Assembly: GCF_019145475.1 (NCBI RefSeq)
Contig: NZ_JAHTKI010000006.1
Coordinates: 124,001-188,000 of the forward strand
Origin: Pseudomonas botevensis
GTDB lineage: Bacteria; Pseudomonadota; Gammaproteobacteria; Pseudomonadales; Pseudomonadaceae
Direction: 5' to 3'
Length of the DNA: 64,000 nt
In this document: in pieces, positions 17,016 through 26,572 of the stretch
Layout of the letters: each line of letters opens with the position of its first letter
How positions within the stretch are numbered: position 1 is the first letter of the stretch
Notes under the pieces: generated by a model
What the model was told of the DNA's origin: nothing
What the model saw: the letters and a program-made list of their open reading frames with translations, nothing else
Databases searched by the model: none
Made by a program: the position numbers and the translations under genes

Positions 17016-19337
17016 ATGGCACGTCAACAAGCACAATTACCGGTCAGCACACCTCGTCTGCTCGCTTCCGCAATTGGTGTGGCAATCACCGCCGGCTCCG
17101 CCGGACACATGGTGTTCGCCGCCGAAAAAACCGACAGCAAAGCCTCCGGCAATGCCATCGCCCTGGATGCCACCGCCATCACCGGCGAAGCCCAGGACTC
17201 GACGTCCTATCAGGTCGAGAAAGCCTCCTCGCCCAAGTACACCGCGCCGCTGGTCGACACGCCGCGCTCGGTCACCGTCATCCCGCAACAAGTCCTGAAA
17301 GACACCGGCGCCCTGAACATGCAGGACGCTCTGCGCACCGTCCCGGGCATCACTTTCGGCGCCGGTGAAGGCGGCAACCCGCAGGGTGACCGTCCGTTCA
17401 TCCGTGGCTTCGACGCCCAGGGCGACACCTACCTCGACGGCGTGCGCGACACCGGTTCGCAGAGCCGCGAGATCTTCGCCGTGGAAAACATCGAAGTCAG
17501 CAAAGGCCCGAACTCGGCCATCGGCGGTCGCGGCGCAGCCGGCGGCAGCATCAACCTGGTGAGCAAGAAAGCGCACCTGGGCAATTCGTTCGACGGTGGT
17601 TTCACCTGGGGCTCCGACCAGACCCAGCGCTACACGATGGATGGCAACTATCAGTTCAGCGACACCGCGGCCGGCCGTCTGAACCTGATGAGCCACGAAA
17701 GCAACGTCGCCGGTCGCGACAAGGTCGACTACGACCGTTGGGGCATCGCACCGTCCCTGGCCTTCGGCCTGGGCACCGACACCCGCGTCAACCTCGACTA
17801 CTACCACCTCGAAAGCAATGACACCCCGGACTCGGGCATCCCGTACACCATCCCGGCCGGCGGTTCGGCAGCCCGCACCAAGTCCAATCCGGACAAGCCT
17901 TACGCCGGTGGCGATCACAGCAACTTCTACGGTCTGGATCGTGACTTCCGCAAGGGCCGCACCGACACCGCGACCTTCGCCATCGAGCATGACCTGAGCG
18001 ACTCGCTGACGATCAAGAACACCCTGCGCCACGGCACCAGCATGCAGGATTACATCCTGACCCAGCCGGATGACAGCAAGGGCAACGTCAACAACGGCAG
18101 CGTCTGGCGTCGTGCGAACACTCGGGTGAGCAACACCGAGACCACCACCAACCAGACCGACCTGTTCGGCAACTTCTACGTCGCCGGCTTCAAGAACAGC
18201 TTCTCCACCGGTGTCGAATACACCCGTGAGGAAAGCCAGAAGTCCTCGTACAACGTCAACACCGACACCACGCCGCGCACCACCGCCGCGACCACCAACT
18301 GCACCCCGGCGATGATCGGCGCACCGAGCGGCTACAACTGCACCTCGCTGTCGAACCCGAACCCGAACGATCCGTGGAACGGCGCGATCTCGCGCAACTA
18401 CGCCGGCACCGACACCCAGTCCGACACCTACGCCCTGTACGTGTTCGACACCCTGGAGTTGTCCCAGCAATGGCTGGTGAACATGGGCCTGCGTTACGAC
18501 CACTTCGAAACCGGCTACAACACTTACAACAACGCGGGTCGCACCACCTCCAAGGGCAGTGACACCAGCGAGTTCGTGACCGGCCAGTTCGGCGTCGTCT
18601 ACAAGCCGGCGGAAAACGGCAGCATCTACGCGTCCTATGCCACCTCCGCCACGCCACCGGGCAACACCCTGGGCGAAGGTCAGGAAGGCAACCCGCTGGG
18701 CGGCACGCCGGATCGCAACGGCAACCTGCTCAAGAGCGACCTGGAGCCGGAAACCACCAAGAACTACGAAATCGGCACCAAGTGGGATCTGCTGAACGAT
18801 CGCCTGTCGCTGACCGCTGACATCTTCCGCACCGAGAAAGAAAACGCTCGCGTACAAGTCGACACCACGTCGTACGAAAACGCCGGCAAGACCCGCGTGC
18901 AAGGTATCGAGCTGTCGGCCAGCGGCAAGATCACCGACAAATGGCAAGTGTTCGCCGGCTACGCCTACATGGACAGCGAACAAGTTGACGGTGGTGACCT
19001 GCCGGCCAACAAGGCCAACAACGGTAACGAACTGCCTAACACGCCGAAAAACAGCGCCAGCCTGTGGACCACTTACCAGCTCACGCCGAAGCTGACCATC
19101 GGTGGCGGCGCGTTCTACGTCGACGACGTGTTCGGCAGCGTGGCCAACACCACCATGGTCGATTCGTACGTTCGTTACGACGCGATGGCGGCCTACAAGC
19201 TGAGCAAGAACGTCGACCTGCAACTCAACGTGCAGAACCTGACCAACGAGGTCTACTACGACAAGGCCTTCTCGACCCACTTCGCCAACCAGGCGGCGGG
19301 CCGTACGGCGCTGTTGAGCACCAACTTCCACTTCTAA
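17016..19337 (+). CDS. piuA: TonB-dependent siderophore receptor PiuA (Fiu-like)
   Basis: A 773-residue outer-membrane receptor for iron chelates of the catecholate type; homologues also admit siderophore-conjugated antibiotics. GGGGAGGGG lies just upstream of the ATG at 17016. An atypically long signal region (about residues 1-35, ending FAAEKTD) leads to the plug domain, with APLVDTPRSVTVIPQQVL near 80 and the GPNSAIGGRGAAGGSINLVS plug segment near 170. A 22-strand barrel follows, ending in NFHF, the usual terminal aromatic. The gene is divergent from piuC and followed by piuB. Confidence 0.93.
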   Translation: MARQQAQLPVSTPRLLASAIGVAITAGSAGHMVFAAEKTDSKASGNAIALDATAITGEAQDSTSYQVEKASSPKYTAPLVDTPRSVTVIPQQVLKDTGALNMQDALRTVPGITFGAGEGGNPQGDRPFIRGFDAQGDTYLDGVRDTGSQSREIFAVENIEVSKGPNSAIGGRGAAGGSINLVSKKAHLGNSFDGGFTWGSDQTQRYTMDGNYQFSDTAAGRLNLMSHESNVAGRDKVDYDRWGIAPSLAFGLGTDTRVNLDYYHLESNDTPDSGIPYTIPAGGSAARTKSNPDKPYAGGDHSNFYGLDRDFRKGRTDTATFAIEHDLSDSLTIKNTLRHGTSMQDYILTQPDDSKGNVNNGSVWRRANTRVSNTETTTNQTDLFGNFYVAGFKNSFSTGVEYTREESQKSSYNVNTDTTPRTTAATTNCTPAMIGAPSGYNCTSLSNPNPNDPWNGAISRNYAGTDTQSDTYALYVFDTLELSQQWLVNMGLRYDHFETGYNTYNNAGRTTSKGSDTSEFVTGQFGVVYKPAENGSIYASYATSATPPGNTLGEGQEGNPLGGTPDRNGNLLKSDLEPETTKNYEIGTKWDLLNDRLSLTADIFRTEKENARVQVDTTSYENAGKTRVQGIELSASGKITDKWQVFAGYAYMDSEQVDGGDLPANKANNGNELPNTPKNSASLWTTYQLTPKLTIGGGAFYVDDVFGSVANTTMVDSYVRYDAMAAYKLSKNVDLQLNVQNLTNEVYYDKAFSTHFANQAAGRTALLSTNFHF

Positions 19338-19381
19338 GCAAACCGCAGGAGCCGGCGCCAGCCGCTCCTGCACAGAAACAG

Positions 19382-19411
19382 GCCCCGTTCATTCGATTGA
19401 ACGGGGCTTTT
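19382..19411 (+). terminator. Terminator after piuA
   Basis: GCCCCGTTCA (19382-19391) pairs exactly with TGAACGGGGC (19398-19407), followed by TTTT. It lies between piuA and piuB, so piuB probably has its own promoter or depends on readthrough. Confidence 0.88.
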
Positions 19412-19494
19412 GTGCGTAATAAAGAACGCTTCTCGATAACCCACGGCATAATGCGCGCCGTGAAGACAATTTTCGAACGGACAAGGCGAGCGAC

Positions 19495-22023
19495 GTGTTG
19501 AAGAAAACCCTGTTCCAGTTGCACTGGTTCTTTGGCATCACGGCCGGTCTGGTGCTGGCCCTGATGGGCATCACCGGCGCGGCCTACTCGTTTCAGGATG
19601 AAATCCTGCGGGCGCTGAACCCGTCAGTGTTGCAGGTGGAAAAACAGGTCGCCGGGGTGCTGCCGCCAGCGGAGCTGGTGGAACGCATCGAAGCCGCGTC
19701 CGGCAAGAAAATCGCCATGCTCTGGGTCGAAACCGACAGCGGCAACGCCGCGCGGGTGTACTTCACCCCGCCCAAGGGTGAGCGCCGTGGCGAAATGCGC
19801 TACTTCGATCCGTACACCGCCGAGTTCAAGGGCGATGCCACCGGCCAGGACTTCTTCGGCCTGATGCTGCAACTGCACCGCTTCCTCGCCATGGGCGATA
19901 CCGGGCGCAACATCACCGGCGCCTGCACCCTGATGCTGCTGTTTTTCTGCCTCTCCGGCCTGTACCTGCGCTGGCCGCGTCAATGGAACAGTTGGCGCGT
20001 ATGGCTGATGCTGGACTGGAATAAAAAGGGCCGCAGCTTCAATTGGGATCTGCATTCGGTGGCCGGAACCTGGTGTCTGTTGGTGTATCTGCTGCTGGCA
20101 CTGACCGGGCTGTCCTGGTCCTACGAGTGGTACAACAAGGGCCTGACCCGACTGCTCTCCGACGCCCCGCAAAACGAGCGCGTGCGCGGCGGTCGCGGCC
20201 CGGCGCCCGAAGGCCCGGCACCGGTCGCCGATTACGCGGCGATGTGGAGCAGCATCTACAGCAGCGCCGGCCCGGGCCTGTCGGCCTACAACATCCGCAT
20301 GCCGCCAGTGGCCGGCCAACCGGCGACGGTGTTCTACCTGCTCGACAGCTCGCCTCATGATCGCGCGCTGAACCAGATCACCCTCGACCCGGCCACCGGC
20401 ATCATCAAACGCGTCGACCGCTATGCCGACAAGAGCTTCAAAGAGCAACTGCTGACCAGCATTTATGCACTGCATGTCGGCAGCTATTTCGGCCTGGCCG
20501 GACGGATCATCGTCACCCTCGCCGCCGTGTGCATGCCGCTGTTTTTCATCACCGGATGGCTGCTGTACCTCGATCGCCGTCGCAAGAAAAAGCAGATCCG
20601 GGACGCACGCCAGGGTCTCGCACAACCGGCCGGCGATGCTTCGGCGTGGCTGATCGGTTTCGCCAGCCAGAGCGGTTTTGCCGAACAACTGGCGTGGCAG
20701 ACCGCCGGCCAGTTGCAGGCCGCCGGCCTGCCGGTGAAGGTGCAGCCGCTGGCGAATGTCAGCGAGCAGGATCTGCGTGAATCGGACAACGCCCTGTTCG
20801 TGGTCAGCACCTTCGGCGACGGCGAAGCACCGGACAGCGCTCGCGGTTTCGAACGCAAAGTGCTGAGCCACGCCTCGCAACTCGACCGCCTGAACTTCGC
20901 CGTGCTGGGGCTGGGGGATCGCCAGTATCAACACTTCTGCGGCTTCGCCCGGCGCCTGCATCAATGGCTGGGCGAGCACGGCGGCAAGTCGCTGTTCGCG
21001 CCGGTGGAAGTCGACAGCGGCGACCCATACGCCCTGCGCCACTGGCAAACCCAGCTCGGCCTGATCACCGGACAGGCGCCGGTCGATAGCTGGCAGGCAC
21101 CGAGCTACGAAAACTGGACGCTGGCACGTCGCGAACTGATGAACCCCGACAGCAGCGGTTCCCCCGTGTACCTGCTGGGTCTGAGCGCACCGAACACCAG
21201 CAGTTGGCTGGCCGGTGATCTGGTGGAAGTGCTGCCACGCAACTGCCCGTGGGCCATCGAGCACTTCCTCGACGGCCTCGGCATCCGTGGTGAAACCCCG
21301 GTCAAGGTCAACGGCCTCGAAGAGTCGCTGGAACTGGCCCTCGCCACCCGCCAGTTGCCCGAACACCGCGCCCATCTGGTCGGCCTGCACGCCCAGGCAC
21401 TGGTCGATGCCATGGTGCCGCTGGCGATGCGCGAGTATTCGATCGCCTCGATTGCCGCCGACGGCGTGCTGGAGCTGATCGTGCGCCAGGAACAACACAA
21501 CGATGGCAGCCTCGGCATCGGCTCCGGCTGGCTGACGGAGCACGCTCCGGTGGGCAGCGGCATCAGCATGCGGGTACGACGCAACAGCGGTTTCCACCTG
21601 CCGAACGAAGCGCTGCCGATGATTCTGCTCGGCAACGGCACCGGGCTGGCCGGATTGCGCAGCCTGCTCAAGGCACGGATTGCCGGCGGGCAACAGCGGC
21701 ACTGGCTGCTGTTCGGCGAACGCAACCGCGAGCACGATTTCCTCTGTCGTGCAGAGCTGCAAGAGTGGTTGATCAACGGTGATCTGGAGCGATTGGACCT
21801 GGCGTTCTCCCGGGATCAGATAGAGAAAATCTACGTGCAGGATCGCTTGCGCGAATCCGCTGCCGAGCTGAAGAAATGGCTGGCGGACGGTGCAGTGATT
21901 TACATCTGCGGCAGCTTGCAGGGGATGGCTTCGGGGGTGGATCAAGTGCTGAATGAGGTGCTTGGGGCTGCCGAGGTTGAACGGTTGATCGAGCAGGGGC
22001 GGTATCGTCGGGACGTTTATTGA
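19495..22023 (+). CDS. piuB: PepSY-membrane / flavoreductase fusion PiuB
   Basis: An 842-residue inner-membrane protein. Its N-terminal half is a PepSY-associated region with four membrane helices (about residues 11-35, 140-160, 190-215 and 335-360). The C-terminal half joins a flavodoxin domain (about 380-510, [19 protein letters not shown]) to an FAD/NADPH reductase module like sulfite reductase alpha subunit ([33 protein letters not shown]). It likely moves electrons from NADPH across the membrane to reduce imported ferric chelates. Start is GTG at 19495; TTG at 19498 is an alternative. It is linked to piuA. Confidence 0.9.
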   Translation: MLKKTLFQLHWFFGITAGLVLALMGITGAAYSFQDEILRALNPSVLQVEKQVAGVLPPAELVERIEAASGKKIAMLWVETDSGNAARVYFTPPKGERRGEMRYFDPYTAEFKGDATGQDFFGLMLQLHRFLAMGDTGRNITGACTLMLLFFCLSGLYLRWPRQWNSWRVWLMLDWNKKGRSFNWDLHSVAGTWCLLVYLLLALTGLSWSYEWYNKGLTRLLSDAPQNERVRGGRGPAPEGPAPVADYAAMWSSIYSSAGPGLSAYNIRMPPVAGQPATVFYLLDSSPHDRALNQITLDPATGIIKRVDRYADKSFKEQLLTSIYALHVGSYFGLAGRIIVTLAAVCMPLFFITGWLLYLDRRRKKKQIRDARQGLAQPAGDASAWLIGFASQSGFAEQLAWQTAGQLQAAGLPVKVQPLANVSEQDLRESDNALFVVSTFGDGEAPDSARGFERKVLSHASQLDRLNFAVLGLGDRQYQHFCGFARRLHQWLGEHGGKSLFAPVEVDSGDPYALRHWQTQLGLITGQAPVDSWQAPSYENWTLARRELMNPDSSGSPVYLLGLSAPNTSSWLAGDLVEVLPRNCPWAIEHFLDGLGIRGETPVKVNGLEESLELALATRQLPEHRAHLVGLHAQALVDAMVPLAMREYSIASIAADGVLELIVRQEQHNDGSLGIGSGWLTEHAPVGSGISMRVRRNSGFHLPNEALPMILLGNGTGLAGLRSLLKARIAGGQQRHWLLFGERNREHDFLCRAELQEWLINGDLERLDLAFSRDQIEKIYVQDRLRESAAELKKWLADGAVIYICGSLQGMASGVDQVLNEVLGAAEVERLIEQGRYRRDVY

Positions 22024-22039
22024 TCGACTTGAGTCAGTC

Positions 22040-22201
22040 GCCCTCACCCTGGCCCTCTCCCAAGGGAAGAGGGGACTGATCGCACCGTTTGAGAGAGCTG
22101 CATCGACCTGCAAGTGCCAGGTCGAACGCAGGATATGAAAAGCACGAAGATCGACTCCCTTTCCCCCTCTCCCCCAAGGGGAGAGGGTTGGGGTGAGGGG
22201 G
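22040..22201. repeat. Pair of inverted CT-rich repeats
   Basis: A 35-base unit at 22040-22074 (containing CCCTCACCCTGGCCCTCTCC) faces an imperfect reverse complement at 22163-22201 (containing GGGTTGGGGTGAGGGGG). Each half also has its own small CCCAAGGG-type hairpin. About 90 bases lie between. It looks like a dispersed intergenic repeat pair between piuB and the convergent phoD. Confidence 0.7.
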
Positions 22202-22219
22202 CTTTTGATCTTGAGCCAT

Positions 22220-23761
22220 TCAAACCGGCTGCAACCTCTGCTCGAACACCGCCACCCCATCCAGGTCCCGCAACACCACACTCATCTCCCCGCTCTGCCC
22301 TTCGATATTCACCTCGCCAAAAAACTGAAACCCGGCAAACGGCGATGTGTTCTGCGCCGGTGGTGCCTTCTCGAAGACCACCTCCGGGCCAAAGGTTTTA
22401 TCCAGCGGATTAGGCCCGAAACTCCCGGCATTCAACGGGCCGGCGACAAACTCCCAGAACGGTTCGAAATCCTGGAACGCCGCACGATCCGGGTGATAGT
22501 GATGCGCCGCGCAGTAATGTACGTCCGCCGTCAGGAATACGAAATTGCGCACCTGTTGCGCCCGCAGGAAACCGAGCAATTCGGCAATCTCCAACTCGCG
22601 TCCCTGAGCCGGCCCGGGGTCACCGTTGGCTACCGCTTCCCAGCGCGCAACACCGGGGCTGACCTCACCGTCCGGCACGCCGAGGCCGATCGGCATGTCG
22701 GCGGCGATGACTTTCCACTGGGCTTTCGATGCTTTCAAACCGCGCTTGAGCCAGTTCAGTTGCTCGCGCCCGAGGAACGGTTTTTCCGCGCCGAGATTGT
22801 CGTCGTTGGCGCCGCGATAACTGCGCATGTCGAGCACGAACACATCGAGCATCGGCCCGTAGCTGAGCTTGCGATAGATCCGCCCGCCGCCATCGGCAGC
22901 CTGCAAACGCATCGGCGAATATTCGAGCCAGGCCTGACGCGCACGGCCGACCAGGGTGTGGATATTTTTTTCCTGATAGCGCTCGTCGAGTTGCTTGCCC
23001 GGCGACCAGTTGTTGACCACTTCATGGTCGTCCCACTGCCAGATCTGCGGCACTTCGGCGTTGAAGCGGCGGATGTTTTCGTCTATCAGGTTGTAGCGAT
23101 AGTTGCCGCGATAGTCGTCGAGGGTTTGCGCAACCTTGCTCTTGGCTTCAGTGGTGATATTGCGCCACACCCGACCGCCCTCGGTGGTCAGTTGCGCCGG
23201 CACCGGGCCGTCGGCGTAGATGGTGTCGCCGCTGTGGATAAAGAAGTCCGGCAAACGCATGCGCATGGCTTCATAGATGCGCATGCCGCCGATATCGGGG
23301 TTGATGCCGAAGCCCTGGCCGACGGTGTCGCCGCTCCAGACAAAACGGATATTGCGCCGCGCGGTCGGTGCGCTGCGCAAATGGCCCAGCCACGGTTCGC
23401 TGGCGACGCCGGTGCGGGCATCCTTGAAGTACACACGGTAGAAAATCGCCTGATCGGCCGGCAACCCGGTGAGCTCGACGCGGGCGGTGAAATCGCTGCG
23501 GGCATCGGCCAGCGCGGAGACGACACGGCGCGGATGGCGGAACTGGCTGCGGGTGTCCCACTCCACCACCATTTGCGCCGGGCGGTCTGCGCGGCTCCAG
23601 ATCATTGCCCGGTCGCCCTGCAAGTCGCCGGATTGCACGCCGTCAGTGAGTTGCGGTCGATCCTTGACCGAAGCAATCACCGCCGGCGCCAGCCCCGGCA
23701 TCAGCAGTCCGGCGCCGACCGCCTGCATCACGCGCCGGCGACCGAGGTTGAAATCGCTCAT
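22220..23761 (-). CDS. phoD: PhoD-type alkaline phosphatase / phosphodiesterase, Tat-exported
   Basis: A 513-residue enzyme of the PhoD family (metal-dependent phosphomono- or diesterase in the periplasm). The start at 23761 follows GGGAG; the longer open frame reaches back into a REP palindrome. A twin-arginine signal is at residues 7-35 (LGRRRVMQAVGAGLLMPGLA). Family motifs include DGVQSGDL near residue 40, VWSGDTVG near 140, HSGDTIYADGPV near 175, QIWQWDDHEVVNNWSPG near 235 and FLTADVHYCAAH near 415. Phosphate control is likely for the family, but I saw no clear Pho box. It stands alone. Confidence 0.88.
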   Translation of the reverse strand: MSDFNLGRRRVMQAVGAGLLMPGLAPAVIASVKDRPQLTDGVQSGDLQGDRAMIWSRADRPAQMVVEWDTRSQFRHPRRVVSALADARSDFTARVELTGLPADQAIFYRVYFKDARTGVASEPWLGHLRSAPTARRNIRFVWSGDTVGQGFGINPDIGGMRIYEAMRMRLPDFFIHSGDTIYADGPVPAQLTTEGGRVWRNITTEAKSKVAQTLDDYRGNYRYNLIDENIRRFNAEVPQIWQWDDHEVVNNWSPGKQLDERYQEKNIHTLVGRARQAWLEYSPMRLQAADGGGRIYRKLSYGPMLDVFVLDMRSYRGANDDNLGAEKPFLGREQLNWLKRGLKASKAQWKVIAADMPIGLGVPDGEVSPGVARWEAVANGDPGPAQGRELEIAELLGFLRAQQVRNFVFLTADVHYCAAHHYHPDRAAFQDFEPFWEFVAGPLNAGSFGPNPLDKTFGPEVVFEKAPPAQNTSPFAGFQFFGEVNIEGQSGEMSVVLRDLDGVAVFEQRLQPV

Positions 23762-23845
23762 GGTGTTCTCCCTGAAAAAGGAAAACTTAAGCACGGGTTT
23801 GTGAATCGGGAGTGACACCGGACAAATGATTGCCGGCAGAGAAAG

Positions 23846-23879
23846 CGCCTTGTGGGAGCAAGCTTGCTCCCACAAGGCG
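23846..23879. repeat. Perfect 34-bp REP palindrome
   Basis: CGCCTTGTGGGAGCAAG is followed at once by its exact reverse complement. It lies six bases past the fruA stop and 85 bases upstream of the phoD start, so it may stabilise or end the fru transcript. There is no T-run. Confidence 0.85.
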
Positions 23880-23885
23880 AGGGCG

Positions 23886-25619
23886 TCAGGCCTTGGCCGG
23901 TTCCAGCGCCAGTTCCACCGACTCCGGCCGTTTGACCAGCGCATACACCACCGCCGTCAGCAGACTGCCCGCGACAATCGCCAGCAGATACAACAGCGCA
24001 TGGTTGATCGCGTTCGGAATCGCCAGCACAAACAGGCCACCGTGGGGCGCCATCAGTTTGCAGCCGAAATACATCGACAACGCACCGGTCAGCGCACCAC
24101 CGGCAATGCTTGCCGGAATCACCCGCAGCGGGTCCTTGGCGGCAAACGGAATCGCCCCTTCGGAGATAAAGCACAGCCCCAGCACCAGCGCCGCCTTACC
24201 GGCCTCGCGCTCAGTCTGGGCAAACTTGCGTCGGGCAATGAACGTGGCGATGCCGAGGCCGATCGGCGGCACCATGCCGGCGGCCATGGTCGCGGCCATC
24301 GGTGCGTAACTCTGTGAGGCCAGCAGCCCCACCGAGAACGCATACGCGGCCTTGTTGATCGGCCCGCCGAGGTCGACGCACATCATGCCGCCGAGCAACA
24401 CGCCCAGCAGAATCGCGTTGGTGGTGCCCATGCTGTCGAGGAAATGCGTGAGCGCCGCGAGCATCCCGGCCACCGGTTTGCCGACCACGTAAATCATCAC
24501 CAACCCGGTAAACAGACTGGCGAACAACGGAATGATCAGGATCGGCTTCAGCGCTTCCAGACTCTGCGGCAACGCCACATAACGACTGATCGCCTTGGCC
24601 GCATAGCCTGCGATAAACCCGGCGACGATCCCGCCGATGAAACCGGCGCCCAGCGTGCTCGCCAACAAGCCACCAATCATCCCCGGCGCCAGCCCCGGAC
24701 GGTCGGCGATCGAGTAGGCGATGTAACCGGCCAGCAGCGGCACCATCAGCTTGAACGCGGTCTCGCCGCCGATCTGCATCAACGCCGCCGCCAGTGTGCC
24801 CTCTTCCTTGAACGCGGTGATGCCGAAGACGAACGACAGGGCGATCATCAAACCGCCCGCCACCACCATCGGCAGCATGAACGAGACACCGGTCAGCAAG
24901 TGTTTGTAGACCCCGGTTTTCTCTTGCTTGGCCGGCGCCTTGCCATCGCTGGCGGCGCTTTCCTGCTGACCTTCGGCCAACGCTTTGTTGAGTGTCGCTT
25001 CCGATTGCTTGAGGGCGATGCCGGTGCCGCACCGGTAGATTTTCTTGCCGGCGAAACGCTCGGTGGCGACTTCGATGTCCGCTGCCAGCAGCACCACGTC
25101 AGCCTCGGCAATCGCCGCCGCGCTCAACGGATTGCGCGCGCCGACCGAGCCCTGGGTTTCCACTTGCAGCTCATAGCCCAGGCGCTTGGCCGCCTGCTGC
25201 AACGCCTCGGCGGCCATGAAGGTGTGAGCAACGCCAGTCGGGCACGCAGTGACGGCGACAATGCGTGGCGCGGTCTGTGCGACGACAGCAGGCGCAGCCT
25301 CGGCAGCCACGTAGATGGCCGCGTCCTGCGCGCCGCGTTGCAGCACCTCTTCGACGTCTTGCAGAGCTTGCGCCGGAGCAATCCGGAACACGCGCTTGCC
25401 GACGAAACGGCTCATGTCCACCGCCCCGGTGGTCACCAGCAACACCCATTCGGCGGCCTCGATCGTCGCCGCCGACAACTGTCGCTCGGGGTGCGCCGCG
25501 TCCATCACTTCGACACTGGTGCTCCAGCCCTGACGCTGGGCCGCCGCATCCAGCAGCCGGGCGCACAGCACACTGGTGACCATACCGTTCGGGCAGGCCG
25601 TAACAATGGCTAATTTCAT
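23886..25619 (-). CDS. fruA: Fructose PTS permease EIIBC
   Basis: A 577-residue membrane component that imports fructose as fructose-1-phosphate. An EIIB-like duplicate comes first (residues 1-100, VTACPNG with Cys9), then the active EIIB (about 120-215, VTACPTGVAHTF with the phosphorylated Cys126), a linker, and the EIIC channel from about 245 to the end with eight or more membrane helices. It is the last gene of fruBKA, 11 bases after fruK. Confidence 0.95.
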   Translation of the reverse strand: MKLAIVTACPNGMVTSVLCARLLDAAAQRQGWSTSVEVMDAAHPERQLSAATIEAAEWVLLVTTGAVDMSRFVGKRVFRIAPAQALQDVEEVLQRGAQDAAIYVAAEAAPAVVAQTAPRIVAVTACPTGVAHTFMAAEALQQAAKRLGYELQVETQGSVGARNPLSAAAIAEADVVLLAADIEVATERFAGKKIYRCGTGIALKQSEATLNKALAEGQQESAASDGKAPAKQEKTGVYKHLLTGVSFMLPMVVAGGLMIALSFVFGITAFKEEGTLAAALMQIGGETAFKLMVPLLAGYIAYSIADRPGLAPGMIGGLLASTLGAGFIGGIVAGFIAGYAAKAISRYVALPQSLEALKPILIIPLFASLFTGLVMIYVVGKPVAGMLAALTHFLDSMGTTNAILLGVLLGGMMCVDLGGPINKAAYAFSVGLLASQSYAPMAATMAAGMVPPIGLGIATFIARRKFAQTEREAGKAALVLGLCFISEGAIPFAAKDPLRVIPASIAGGALTGALSMYFGCKLMAPHGGLFVLAIPNAINHALLYLLAIVAGSLLTAVVYALVKRPESVELALEPAKA

Positions 25620-25630
25620 GACAAACCCTC

Positions 25631-26572
25631 TTATTGTTCTGTCAGGGGGCGCACGCGCACGCCCTGTTCAAGCGGCGCCAGTTGCGCGGCGTCCTGGATA
25701 CCGAAACCGATCTGCGTCACCGCCAGCGCGGCAATCGCCGTGGCCGTGCGCAGGGTTTGCTCTGGCGTATCGGTGCTGAGCAAACCGTGCAGCATGCCGG
25801 CCAGCAGCGAATCCCCGGCACCCACCGTGCTGGCGACGCTGACCTTCGGCGGCGTGGCATGCAGCGCCGCGCCGACACTGAACCAATTCACCCCGTCGGC
25901 CCCGTGGGACACCACCACATGCTCGATACCCTGAGCATGCAAGCGGGTGGCCGCCTCGGCTTCCGCGACCGGGGAAGTCACCGCGCAACCGAGCGCGTCG
26001 GCCAACTCTTCGGTGTTGGGCTTGATCAGCCACGGACCCGCCTTGAGCGCCTCGCGCAGCGCTTCACCGCTGGTATCCAGGGCGACTTTCAGACCCAGCG
26101 CTTTAAGGCGCTCGATCAACTCGCGCAACCATTTGGCACTGACCCCACGCGGCAGACTGCCGGCAACCACCACTGCATCATGCCCCGGCGCAATCTGCGT
26201 CAGACGCTCGAGCAACGCCTGTTGTGCCTGCGCGCTGACTACCGGTCCCGGGCCGTTGATGTCAGTGATGCGGCCGTCATGTTCGGCGACTTTGATGTTG
26301 GTGCGGGTCTCCCCCGGCACCCGGACAAAGGCGTCGACGAAACCACGTTTGGCGAACAGGGTTTCGAACGCTTGCAGGTTGTCTTCGCCGAGAAAACCGC
26401 TGACCGTCAGTTGATGGCCGAGGTCGGCCAGCACTTGCGCGACATTCACCCCCTTGCCGGCGGCATGGGTATGCATCTCGTCGCTGCGGTTGACCTGACC
26501 GAGTGAAAGCAGCGGCAGTTGCACCGTGAGGTCCAGCGCCGGGTTGAGGGTCAGGGTGAGAATCTTGGCCAT
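25631..26572 (-). CDS. fruK: 1-phosphofructokinase
   Basis: A 313-residue PfkB-family sugar kinase that converts fructose-1-phosphate to fructose-1,6-bisphosphate. The N-terminal substrate motif is TLNPALDLTV; AAGKGVNVAQVLADLG follows near residue 38, and the catalytic loop is VGAGDSLLAGMLHG near 250. Its start overlaps the fruB stop by one base (TAATG), so the two are translationally coupled. Confidence 0.95.
   Translation of the reverse strand: MAKILTLTLNPALDLTVQLPLLSLGQVNRSDEMHTHAAGKGVNVAQVLADLGHQLTVSGFLGEDNLQAFETLFAKRGFVDAFVRVPGETRTNIKVAEHDGRITDINGPGPVVSAQAQQALLERLTQIAPGHDAVVVAGSLPRGVSAKWLRELIERLKALGLKVALDTSGEALREALKAGPWLIKPNTEELADALGCAVTSPVAEAEAATRLHAQGIEHVVVSHGADGVNWFSVGAALHATPPKVSVASTVGAGDSLLAGMLHGLLSTDTPEQTLRTATAIAALAVTQIGFGIQDAAQLAPLEQGVRVRPLTEQ

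Noticed and set aside
22193..23815. 540-codon frame opposite phoD
   Set aside because: Shadow of phoD, which has a Tat signal and the family motifs.
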